From positions 62,001 through 126,000 of the forward strand of contig NZ_JAUOTP010000003.1 of the NCBI RefSeq assembly GCF_030546695.1: a stretch of 64,000 nucleotides of DNA, written 5' to 3'. The stretch is from Sphingomonas natans. GTDB lineage: Bacteria > Pseudomonadota > Alphaproteobacteria > Sphingomonadales > Sphingomonadaceae. Positions 26,311 through 37,011 of this stretch are shown here, piece by piece (position 1 is the stretch's first letter; the number at the start of each line of letters is the position of its first letter). The position numbers and the translations under genes were made by a program. The notes below the pieces were generated by a model that saw nothing but the letters and a program-made list of their open reading frames with translations, ran no database searches and had not been told where the DNA came from.

Positions 26311-27351
26311 TTAGGCGACCATTTCTTTCTGCGTACGTCCATCGAACATGGCAATCCCCGTTTTTCTGATCGGCAGCGCGAACCGGCCGAGCCCATCGAT
26401 CAGGCGTTCCATCTCTGCTTTACCGGCATCCCAGCGGTCTCCGACCGACCGGGGCGAGAAATCCATCGCCTTACCGGATATTTCTGTGTCGGGCGCCTCG
26501 TAGGCCAATCGCAGGAAGGAGATGCCTGGCAGGTTTTCACCCTGACGCCTTTGATAGTGATCTTTCCACCTTGTCATCGACCGGTGTGACTGAGTCGCGA
26601 ACAGGAGGTCTTGCATCCGGGTTGCCGCGTCACCGAGCGTCCGCGGCCGCCTCCCCGCAAGCGGCAGCAGGTCGATAGCGATGCAAAGCGTGGGAATGGC
26701 TGGCGGCGACGCGAAAAACGGATCGACCGGAAGGTTTGCGGAGAGCCCGCCGTCCGCAAGCCAGCGGCCATCTATCTCGACGGGCGGAAACGCCACCGGC
26801 AGTGCTGCGCTTGCGCGGACATGTTGAGGCCCGAGAACGTCCCGATCGGTATCGAACAGCACGTCCTCACCGCTCTCTATATCCACAGAGGTCGCCGTGA
26901 AGCGGACATTGCCCCTGTTCAGACGCTCGAAATCGACCAGTGTGTCCAGATTCGAAACCATTTGGCTTGTTTCAAAGATTGCAGGCGTGCCCGCCCCGGA
27001 CAAGATCGGCCCAAACACCCCCAAACGACCGGCCGTCATTGTCCAATGCGCGGCGGCCGATCGCCTCAAGATTTCTATCGTCCTGCCCAGGTGTCGGGAA
27101 GGCAGAGGTTGGCGGCCCCGCCTTGGCCGCCAGAGATCCGCTAGCTTGGCCAAGCGCGCCGCCGGATCGTTGCCGGCAATGATTGCACCGTTCATCGCAC
27201 CGGCGGAAGCGCCGATGACCCAATCGGGCTCGAGCCCGGCCTCATTCAGCGCTTCATAGGCGCCCGCCTGAAAGGCACCCAGGGCGTTCCCGCCGCTGAG
27301 GATGAGAACGAAATTGAAATCGCGTCGCTCGCGAGCGAACTCGATCGCCAT
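26311..27351 (-). CDS. patatin-like phospholipase family protein
   Basis: 346 residues from ATG 27351; the frame extends to 27459 but the added part is not conserved. The patatin catalytic dyad is present: Ser49 in WVIGASAGAMNGA and Asp200 in WLADGGLSANLP. The glycine-rich oxyanion loop is LSGGNALGAFQAG (residues 18-30), with Asn where Gly/Ala is more usual. It probably hydrolyses membrane phospholipid or acyl esters in the cytoplasm. It is followed upstream, 211 bp away, by the codirectional dehydrogenase gene; a shared transcript is possible. Confidence 0.9.
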   Translation of the reverse strand: MAIEFARERRDFNFVLILSGGNALGAFQAGAYEALNEAGLEPDWVIGASAGAMNGAIIAGNDPAARLAKLADLWRPRRGRQPLPSRHLGRTIEILRRSAAAHWTMTAGRLGVFGPILSGAGTPAIFETSQMVSNLDTLVDFERLNRGNVRFTATSVDIESGEDVLFDTDRDVLGPQHVRASAALPVAFPPVEIDGRWLADGGLSANLPVDPFFASPPAIPTLCIAIDLLPLAGRRPRTLGDAATRMQDLLFATQSHRSMTRWKDHYQRRQGENLPGISFLRLAYEAPDTEISGKAMDFSPRSVGDRWDAGKAEMERLIDGLGRFALPIRKTGIAMFDGRTQKEMVA

Positions 27352-27562
27352 CTTAGCTCTCACACCAATGAAAGTCCGCGGTAAGTCGGCAGAGGTTCGC
27401 AACGGCAAACTTTCCGGGGATTGCGAAAAGGTCGTCGGTCGTCTGGCCTTGTGCTTCAAAAGACGTGAGCCGTCCTAGCCCTAAGGCGCCGGCTGGCTGC
27501 TCGCGAGCGCCCATCCTCTGCCGAGGCCGGTGCGCTTCGAACTATTGCGCACCGGCTTCAAT

Positions 27563-28738
27563 TCAACCGTGTGGCCGCATCACTACCTTGATGACACCGT
27601 CTTCCTTATCCCGAAACTTTCGGTACATTTCCGGCGCATCTTCCAGGCTTGCCGGGTGCGTGATCACGAAGCTCGGGTCGATATCGCCCGCCTCGATCCG
27701 CGCGAGCAATTCCTTCGTATAGGCCTGCACATGCGTCTGGCCAGTCTTGATCGTCAGGCCCTTGTTCATCATCGCGCCGATCGGGATTTTGTCACCCATG
27801 CCGATATAGACGCCCGGGATCGAAACCGTCCCGCCCATGCGGCAGCTCATGATCGCCTGGCGCAGAACATGGACGCGATCTGTTGCAAGGAAGGTCGCCG
27901 CCTTGAGCTTGTCGAGAACGGCATCGGCTCCGCCATGGCCAGACGCCTCGGCTCCGACCGCATCGATGCAGCTGTCGGGACCGCGTCCTTTGGTGCGGAA
28001 CTGGAGCTCATCATAGACGTCGACCTGACTGAAATCGATCGTCTCGGCGCCGCCCGCCTCGGCCATCGCCAGACGCTCTGGGACCTCGTCGATCGCGATC
28101 ACGCGGCCTGCGCCAAGCATCAGCGCCGAACGGATCGCGAACTGACCGACTGGCCCGCAGCCCCAGACAGCCACCGTATCGCCGGGCTCGATCTGCGCAT
28201 TCTCCGCCGCCATATAGCCCGTCGGGAAGATGTCCGAGAGAAACAATGCCTGCTCGTCGGTGACGTTGTCGGGCACCTTGATCGGACCGAAGTCGGCCAT
28301 TGGCACGCGCAGATATTCTGCCTGCCCGCCGCAATAGCCGCCGAGCATGTGGCTGAAACCAAACAGGCCCGCCGGCGAATGGCCCATCGCCTTGATAGCC
28401 AGCTCGGAGTTGGGATTGGTCCGCTCGCATGCCGAGTAAAGGCCCTTCTTGCAAAACCAGCAGTCGCCGCAGCTGATCGTGAAGGGGACGACCACGCGGT
28501 CACCGATCTTGAGGTTGGTCACTTCGGAGCCGAGCGCGACCACCTCGCCCATATTTTCATGACCGAGAATGTCGCCTGCTTCCATCGTCGGCTGATAGCC
28601 ATCGAGAAGATGCAGATCGGAACCGCAGATCGCGCAGGCGGTCACCTTGATGATCGCGTCGCGGGGATGTTTGATTTCCGGATCGGCGACGGTGTCGACG
28701 CGCACGTCGCCTTTACCGTGCCAGCAGAGAGCGCGCAT
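27563..28738 (-). CDS. zinc-dependent alcohol dehydrogenase (formaldehyde-dehydrogenase-like)
   Basis: 391 residues of the medium-chain dehydrogenase family. Catalytic zinc ligands are C38 (ICGSDLH) and H60-E61 (GHENMGEVV); the structural zinc cysteines are C90, C93, C96 and C104 ([15 protein letters not shown]). The NAD-binding site is [18 protein letters not shown]. The insert at about 195-290 and the sequence style match the glutathione-independent formaldehyde dehydrogenase-like group. It probably oxidises an aldehyde or short alcohol with NAD. A strong AGGAGG lies before the ATG. Confidence 0.9.
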   Translation of the reverse strand: MRALCWHGKGDVRVDTVADPEIKHPRDAIIKVTACAICGSDLHLLDGYQPTMEAGDILGHENMGEVVALGSEVTNLKIGDRVVVPFTISCGDCWFCKKGLYSACERTNPNSELAIKAMGHSPAGLFGFSHMLGGYCGGQAEYLRVPMADFGPIKVPDNVTDEQALFLSDIFPTGYMAAENAQIEPGDTVAVWGCGPVGQFAIRSALMLGAGRVIAIDEVPERLAMAEAGGAETIDFSQVDVYDELQFRTKGRGPDSCIDAVGAEASGHGGADAVLDKLKAATFLATDRVHVLRQAIMSCRMGGTVSIPGVYIGMGDKIPIGAMMNKGLTIKTGQTHVQAYTKELLARIEAGDIDPSFVITHPASLEDAPEMYRKFRDKEDGVIKVVMRPHG

Positions 28739-29535
28739 GAAGTCCTCCTGTGAGGGATGTGCAAGCCGAACAGGTGGGGGAGCGACATGTTCCTCGTGAA
28801 ATCAAAACCTTGTTCTCGGTTTTTGGCAGAGCAACCTATGTGCTTGCAACAGCGCAACGACCCGGAACCGGACATTCCGCCTGTGCTTGTGGTTCCAACT
28901 TCGGCCGCTCATTCGCGTGCCTACGATCGATCTCGGCCATCGCGATCAAGCGTACAATCCTTGCGAAGTGGCAGGGTTATTAGGGTCGCTTTCGGCGGTA
29001 AGCGGTGCGACACCATCGCTCATCCCGCCAAATTCGGAATAAGCCGTGCCGACCGATATGCACGCGAGCGCCGCACATATCGCCCGCGGCGCCGATCAGC
29101 ACGGTCTGCAGCGTTGCCTGCGCTCGAGCTGAAAACCCATAGCGCCGCGCGTGGGTCGATATGCCAGTCCGCGGCGTGCTGCCACATCCTTGAGCCCATC
29201 GGCGGTGTCAGCGGATCGGTGATCTCACGGGTGCCGCCGGGTGGGGGCGCTTAGCGCATCACGCGGCCGACGAGGGCTATACCCGGCTCGTCATTCGGCT
29301 TCGGATCGTGCGATACTTGAGCACGAAGGCAATGCCGCGATCCGCAAGCCGGGGCGCGACTTCAAAACCCTCGCTATCCATCGAAAAGGACAAAAAAACG
29401 CACCGCCGGGTGCGATGATCACGGTAGCGCCGGTTGCACCGCTGGCGGCGACGAAAACCGCCGTGACCGCACAGCTACGTCCCATTTCCCGGCGTCTTGG
29501 AAGTCAACGGGCAGGGCAGTGTCCCTAAGACGCGA
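28739..29535. other. gene-poor stretch, nothing recognised
   Basis: Frames over these 797 bases are Arg/Ser/Pro-rich and carry no domain I recognise. The minus-strand stretch around 29040-29200 (MWQHAADWHIDPRAALWVFS) looks protein-like for about 30 residues and may be the remains of a gene. Confidence 0.4.
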
Positions 29536-30393
29536 TCACCCTTCCGGTTGGATTTCTCCCCTAACCTGCCCGTGCGCAAGTAACGCGAATAGCCCTGTAC
29601 CCCCGACGATATTGCCGAGCAACGAGGGCAGTATCAGCCCGCAAGTTGCGTCGTAGAACGTCGTCTCATGCGCCAACCAAAGCAACCAAGCCTCTCCCGA
29701 GCCGGCAACGACGTGGCTGAAGCCGCCGAGCGCGATGACGTAGGTCATCAAAACGATCACCCAGAACTCGCTACCGCGAGCGTTGGGCAGGATCCACGCG
29801 ATTGCGGCAACAAGAAACCCCGCTGGCATTCCCATCAGGAACGTCGTGGCTCCATCATGGCCGAGGATTGGCCGCGAGATTACCAGCGCTGCGTGCAGAT
29901 GTTCGGCATCGACAATGATCTGGTACGCCACCAACACCGCGACAAGCAGTGTCCCCGCCATATTGGCAATGAATACCGCAGCCCATAGCCGCAATAGCCT
30001 TGCGAGGTTTCGTTTCGTGGGGTGAGTGGCTAGCGGCAAGACAGCCGTGACCGTATTTTCGGTAAAAAGCTGGAGGTTCCCCATTATGACAATCACAAAG
30101 CCGACTGAGTAGCCCAGCGACCAAACCAACTTCGCCCAAGGGGCGTCGGGCAGTCGCGAGTGCAGAAATGCCTCGGCCAGGATAGATGCGCTAATCGCGA
30201 CACCTGCGGCAAAGCCAGAGAATAGCAGGGAGGGCAGTGGACGACCGAGTTCCTCGTCGCCCTGGAGCCTTATGACTTCGTGAACGACCTTGGGGGATCC
30301 CGCTTTTCGTTCGAACACGGAGTCAGCCTCCGTGTTGGAAAGACCGGACGAAGGCTCGGACTCACGCTCAGCAAGATGCCCGTCAGCTCCCAC
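29536..30393 (-). CDS. formate/nitrite transporter family protein (FocA/YfdC-like)
   Basis: Up to 285 residues; the GTG at 30393 has no clear ribosome binding site, so the true start could be farther in. The family shows in RLQGDEELGRPLPSLLFSGF, the first-helix region, and six helices follow, with NLQLFTENTVTAVLPL and a repeat-related segment HVVAGSGEAWLLWLAHET. The YfdC branch of the FNT pentameric channels is the closest in style; substrates of this branch are not established. Inner membrane. Confidence 0.87.
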   Translation of the reverse strand: MGADGHLAERESEPSSGLSNTEADSVFERKAGSPKVVHEVIRLQGDEELGRPLPSLLFSGFAAGVAISASILAEAFLHSRLPDAPWAKLVWSLGYSVGFVIVIMGNLQLFTENTVTAVLPLATHPTKRNLARLLRLWAAVFIANMAGTLLVAVLVAYQIIVDAEHLHAALVISRPILGHDGATTFLMGMPAGFLVAAIAWILPNARGSEFWVIVLMTYVIALGGFSHVVAGSGEAWLLWLAHETTFYDATCGLILPSLLGNIVGGTGLFALLAHGQVRGEIQPEG

Positions 30394-30424
30394 ACCACCC
30401 CCAATGCTCGTGCTCGATCACTGT

Positions 30425-30706
30425 TTATCCTGCGCGTGCCGTCTCGCTTGAGGCCGCTGCCCGTTCTTCAAATGTCGAAATAATACTCCCGACCTTATTC
30501 CAGGGGAGCGAAAGAGGCTCCGCACTTGAAACCGGCCGGAGACGGTAATGCAAGACATGCAGCGCTACCCGCGCCGAGTTTGCTGACCAGGCGCTTTCCA
30601 GCGCGTTGTGCATCTCAGCCCTCTCAGCATCCCATCGCTGGAGAATTGCTGTGGTGGCGGACGAGGCCGGCTCTCTGCTCATGGGCCGTTTATGATACGC
30701 AATCAC
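30425..30706 (-). CDS. possible small hypothetical protein
   Basis: 93 residues. The central part (ATTAILQRWDAERAEMHNAL, then ESAWSANSARVALHVLHYRL) looks like helical protein. No domain recognised and no clear ribosome binding site. Otherwise the 585-bp gap between the FNT gene and the gene at 30979 holds nothing I can name. Confidence 0.35.
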   Translation of the reverse strand: MIAYHKRPMSREPASSATTAILQRWDAERAEMHNALESAWSANSARVALHVLHYRLRPVSSAEPLSLPWNKVGSIISTFEERAAASSETARAG

Positions 30707-30978
30707 GCAGACACCTCATCCTAGGTTAACATTGCGGGCAAATCTTTCGTAGGAACGCGTGTCGGGCTATGGCCGACGCGTTTCGTCCGCGGCACGGTGA
30801 GAGACTCGGCGACGGTTTAGCAGTAGGCGATTAACGGCGGGCCGCTGCCCTCGCCTCCCCAAACATCCCATTTTGCGGGTGTGACGACTGGGATAGCCGT
30901 CCACCAGATCCTGGCTTCAGCGCACCTGATATAGCAGCGCGGTCTCTGGATGATTGAGCGTCATCAATTTCATAGGGA

Positions 30979-31287
30979 TTAAATCACCAAGGGCTTCGAT
31001 CTTTCGTCACCCGCGAGATCAATCGATAAAGTTGCACGAATAGCATCCAATATCGTGAGCGTTTGGATCTCAGCAGCGGATTCACCGACATCTGCTGCAA
31101 TCTCCCGTTTCGCGTCGCCGGCAATGTCTACGATTTCGATCGCTTCCGCAAAGCTTAGCACGCGGCGGGCGATCAAACTATGAATGAGGCTCTCCACCAA
31201 CAGGATCGCTGCTTCCCCGTGAGGATCTTCGATCCGCCGCCGACCATCTAAACTGCGGTGATTGTCGTTGGAGATGAACTCCGACAT
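30979..31287 (-). CDS. conserved hypothetical protein, helical
   Basis: 102 residues with GGAG before the ATG. It reads HGEAAILLVESLIHSLIARR, then VLSFAEAIEIVDIAGDAKRE and IAADVGES, i.e. two or three amphipathic helices. I have the impression of a small sphingomonad family found near regulators and stress genes, but cannot name it. It is divergent from the Crp/Fnr gene at 31463. Confidence 0.7.
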   Translation of the reverse strand: MSEFISNDNHRSLDGRRRIEDPHGEAAILLVESLIHSLIARRVLSFAEAIEIVDIAGDAKREIAADVGESAAEIQTLTILDAIRATLSIDLAGDERSKPLVI

Positions 31288-31462
31288 ATTTTCAAGACTC
31301 CGCCCAGACAGACACGCCCCAGCCCCAGCCGCCGGGGCGAGAAATAGGGCACGACGATCCGGCTATCTTACCGAATACCGCCAGCTGGACATTCAACGAA
31401 ATTAACAATCGGCATTAACTTTGGACAATTTTAGGAACTTGCCGAGTGTGAGATACCGGCTT

Positions 31463-32185
31463 ATGAACAATCGTTTCCTCACCAAGCTGCGCAATTTTGG
31501 GGAACTTGGGGAAGCGGGCGAGGCCGCCCTCACAAAGGCGACGGCGATGCCGCGCAAAGTGGCCGCCAGATCCGATCTCATCCGAGAAGGCGACCGGCCC
31601 GGCCCTGTGTTCGTCATGCTCGACGGGTGGGCGTTTCGTTATAAGATCATGCCCGGCGGTACGCGACAGGTGTTGGCGTTTTTGATGCCCGGAGACTGCT
31701 GCGATCTCCATATCGGGTTATTGGCGGAGATGGACCATAGCATCCAGACCGTGACCCCGGCGCTCGTTGCCAAAATCGACCGGGTCGAGATGAATGCGAT
31801 CCTCGATGCTCACCGCCCCGTGGCCAGGGCGATGTATATTGCGCAGCTCGTGGACGAAGGGACAATGCGAGCCTGGATCGCCAGTATGGGGCGACGGTCC
31901 AGCGTCGAGCGCGTTGCCCATTTGATGTGCGAACTTTACCTAAGAGCGCGCAATATCGGCCTAACGTCGGAGGGCCCTTTTGCTCTGCCGATGTCTCAGA
32001 TTGTGTTGGCGGACGCGCTGGGCATGACGCCTGTTCACATCAATCGCGTCTTCAAGGAATTGCGGCTCGCCGATGCCATGACCCTCAAGCGAGGCAGCCT
32101 GATGATCACCGATCCGTCGAAATTGGCCAAGATTGCGGGGTTTGATGAAAATTTCCTGCACCGGCGGCTTCGTCAGACACGCTAG
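31463..32185 (+). CDS. Crp/Fnr-family transcriptional regulator
   Basis: 240 residues from ATG 31463. The cNMP-like barrel is at about 20-130 (MPGGTRQVLAFLMPGDCCDL) and the winged helix has recognition helix MSQIVLADALGMTPVHINRV (about 175-194). As in the paralogue at 21201, the CRP phosphate-binding residues and Fnr cysteines are missing. It is divergent from the 30979 gene and may control it. Signal unknown. Confidence 0.9.
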   Translation: MNNRFLTKLRNFGELGEAGEAALTKATAMPRKVAARSDLIREGDRPGPVFVMLDGWAFRYKIMPGGTRQVLAFLMPGDCCDLHIGLLAEMDHSIQTVTPALVAKIDRVEMNAILDAHRPVARAMYIAQLVDEGTMRAWIASMGRRSSVERVAHLMCELYLRARNIGLTSEGPFALPMSQIVLADALGMTPVHINRVFKELRLADAMTLKRGSLMITDPSKLAKIAGFDENFLHRRLRQTR

Positions 32186-32290
32186 CGCCATAGGGCTTAA
32201 TCCGAGCGCCTTCTTGCTCGGTTGCTTCCGCATCGGCGGGAACGAGAGGGCCGACGAATCGTTGGAATAAATCAAATAAGGACCTTTGCC

Positions 32291-32389
32291 ATGCAACCCT
32301 ATCTCTGGATATGGCTATTGGGTGCACCATTCGTGGTAGCGCTTGCCGATCTCGTCACCACTCGGGCCGTAAGAGGCGGGCGAGTCTGA
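32291..32389 (+). CDS. 32-residue membrane peptide
   Basis: MQPYLWIWLLGAPFVVALAD then a short basic tail ending RGGRV. One hydrophobic helix (about 3-19) precedes Arg residues. AAGGAC lies 8 nt before the ATG, a good spacing. The stop is 204 bp after the end of the Crp/Fnr gene, so it could be on the same transcript. Small size makes chance possible. Confidence 0.4.
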   Translation: MQPYLWIWLLGAPFVVALADLVTTRAVRGGRV

Positions 32390-32878
32390 TACCTGGCGCC
32401 GGTTTCACTTTCCAAAGCCGCCGAGCCATAATAGCTCGGATGCGTTCCTAACCTTCGAAGCCTTCCACTCCGCCGCGCTCGTTGACGGGTCAAGGGTTAG
32501 ATAGCTCGGGCAGCCGCACGAGCGTACCAGTCGGCGTTCCCCCTTCACGGCCGGGCATGGTCACAGGCCGGCTAGCATCTTTAAAAATCGCTCCGTCGCA
32601 TGTGCACAGACGGCGAAATGTTCGTCGTTATCGTCCATCTTAATACCTCAAAGAGACGAGTGACACCGTCCGGGTCACCCTCCCCCGCTCCCGATGCTCG
32701 GCTGTCGCAACCGTTGGCTCGCCGGATCCAAGCTGTAGGCAATAGCGGCGCAATAGAATTGGTGCTGGTTGGCTCCCATCATAACGCCTAATTGAAACGA
32801 CCCAAAGTCAGGCACTCATAAGAGAGCTCGGTTCTTGACCCAATTCGCGCGCCGCTTTCATATTTGAAGGAGTTAAAG
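32390..32878. other. intergenic stretch, no gene recognised
   Basis: No frame with a domain, signal peptide or good ribosome binding site. Lies between the 32-residue peptide and the decayed terminase. Confidence 0.45.
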
Positions 32879-33563
32879 CTGCTGCAGGGCCCACAATATT
32901 TTGCGGCTCAATGCCAACAAAATTCGCTTTGTATCCGACGGCGCGCTGATCGATCTGGCGTGGTTCGGACAATATGAGGAAATGCCGGTACGCTCTGCCT
33001 TTCTAAAGGTCGTACAGGTTCGGGATCCCGCTATTAGCGAGCGCATATCAGCGGATTACTCGGTCGGCATGACTTGGGGATATCATGAGGAACAGCGGTA
33101 TCTCCTCGACCTTATTCGGGCTCGCCTATCCTTTCCAACCCTGCTTGATCGCGTCATTGCTTGGCAGCGTAAGTGGCGGGCAGACGCTATGGTGATCGAA
33201 GGAGCATGTATCGGCATATCGCTTCGGCAAACCGTCAAACGCGCCGACGTTATGGATATGGTGCTCGCTCTTACCTCGAGGGGATCTAAGGAAGAACGCC
33301 TAGCGGGCCGTTCCGCTTAGCTCGCTACCGGGGACTATCTGCTTCCGACGGCAGCCGCCTGGCTTTATGATCTCAAGCGGGAGCTAGTCGTATTCCCGGA
33401 CTGCACCCACGACGATCAAGTCGACGCGTTGTCGCTATTCCTCGACTTCGCGTTCGGCCACCACCGGTGGCTACAGATTAGATTTGACGCCCGAGCGCGC
33501 CCGCTCAGTCGGCCCTCGCGACCGAACCGCCACAGGCGACACGGACCGAGTGCCATGGGCTAG
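32879..33563 (+). pseudogene. phage terminase large subunit, C-terminal (nuclease) remnant
   Basis: Three pieces of one coding sequence are visible. The first, GPQYFAAQCQQN near 32887, breaks by a frameshift near 32926 and continues as GALIDLAWFGQYEEMPVRSA with the nuclease segment DYSVGMTWGYHEEQRYLLDL and RWRADAMVIEGACIGISL. An in-frame TAG at 33318-33320 interrupts it. After it the frame goes on as LATGDYLLPTAAAWLYDLKR and THDDQVDALSLFLDFAFGHH, the conserved end of the RNase-H-like domain. The usual acid after VIE (IED) is Gly here. The ATPase half is missing. It is a decayed prophage trace with no other phage gene near. Confidence 0.8.
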
Positions 33564-33611
33564 AGACGACCACAGCAGGCTGCCGCGACCGCATGTTCCC
33601 GGCCGAAACGC

Positions 33612-35930
<2,319 letters not shown>

Positions 35931-35998
35931 TCAAACGACGTTGATCATCATGGCAGCGTTCGTCAGGGATAATTCGTGGTTCTGGCGGGCGATGCGGT

Positions 35999-36694
35999 TC
36001 AGGCGTCGACGTGAGCCACAGCGTCGAGGATCACGGCCGCAACCTTCTGAGGCTGGGAAAGAATCGACAGACGGCTCGCCTCAAGCTCGACCGTCGTCGC
36101 GCCCATCCGGGTGGCGAGAGCGCGCTCGAGTTCCACGCTGACGATGCGATCATCCGTGGAAACGACATACCAGCATGGCCGGCTTGCCCACGCTGCCTCC
36201 GTGATCTCCTCGCCGAAAGTGCTCGCCGGAAGCGGCGGCTGGAGCACAGCGAGAACGCGCGTCTCCGCCTCTGGCAGGTCTTGGGCGACGTCATGCGCCC
36301 AAGCCTCGACGCTGAGCTTCAGATTGCTGGCCCCATCATGCCTCAGTTGGGCAAGGCCCGGAGGTGCAGCGTGAGCCTGGACGAGTTCGCCCACCGTCTC
36401 GCCAGCCTTTGGCGCGAAAGCGGCTACGTAGACCAGCGCCTTAACCTTCGGATCGTTACCGGCCTCCGTGATCACGGCACCACCCCAGCTAAGGCCCACG
36501 AGCACGACGGGACCCTCTATCGCACTTATAGCCAACCGGGTTGCCGCGACATCGTCAGCGAGGGAAGTGGTCGGATTCTGAACGGCGACGACCGGGATTC
36601 CGTTGTCCAGAAGAATTGGAATGACCCGCTGCCAGCTGGAGCCGTCAGCCCAAGCGCCGTGGACCAAAACGGCGGTAGGCGATGACAAAAACAT
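35999..36694 (-). CDS. alpha/beta hydrolase with substituted catalytic histidine
   Basis: 231 residues of the alpha/beta-hydrolase group related to plant esterases. The oxyanion HG (H12-G13, AVLVHGAWADG) and nucleophile S69 (VGLSWGGAV) are present, with the acid likely in STDDRIV. The catalytic histidine, normally in the block S-H-x-x-M-L-S-x-P, is Arg208 here (ASRLSILSQPQKVA). The codon is CGT, one transition from CAT. The protein may be inactive as an esterase or may have another role. Codon use and frame are otherwise normal. Confidence 0.85.
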   Translation of the reverse strand: MFLSSPTAVLVHGAWADGSSWQRVIPILLDNGIPVVAVQNPTTSLADDVAATRLAISAIEGPVVLVGLSWGGAVITEAGNDPKVKALVYVAAFAPKAGETVGELVQAHAAPPGLAQLRHDGASNLKLSVEAWAHDVAQDLPEAETRVLAVLQPPLPASTFGEEITEAAWASRPCWYVVSTDDRIVSVELERALATRMGATTVELEASRLSILSQPQKVAAVILDAVAHVDA

Positions 36695-37011
36695 GACCTG
36701 GCCTCATTCCTAGGAACTATCGTCGCCCGATAAGGGCACTCCGAGCAGATTTATTGTCGCATTAAGCCCTTTCTTGTCTTCGAATGACGGGACGGAGGCA
36801 GTTCGCTCGTATGAGCGCTGACCGTGAACAAGCGGGGCGGTCCGCTCCATCGGCAGCGCCGACCCGAAAGGGTGTTGCCAGTCAGCCTGGTCCGACAATT
36901 CGCGCACATCGCGTCCAATAAACGCCAGCACCGCTACTTTAGCACTTCGCCGCACAAATTCCGGCGACATTCCTCTCGCGCCGGTCAACGCTGTAGTCCC
37001 GCGGAGGTTTG
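36695..37011. other. intergenic stretch between divergent hydrolase and GMC genes
   Basis: A 92-codon minus-strand frame (36988-36710) has no recognised domain. The stretch should hold both promoters; I cannot point to clear boxes. Confidence 0.4.

Noticed and set aside
27530-28753. Plus-strand frame of 407 codons antisense to the zinc alcohol dehydrogenase
   Set aside because: It mirrors the codon periodicity of the real minus-strand gene, is rich in His/Arg/Asp without any domain, and has no ribosome binding site.
28757-29254. Plus-strand frame of 165 codons in the gap after the dehydrogenase
   Set aside because: Arg/Ser-rich with no domain or start signal.
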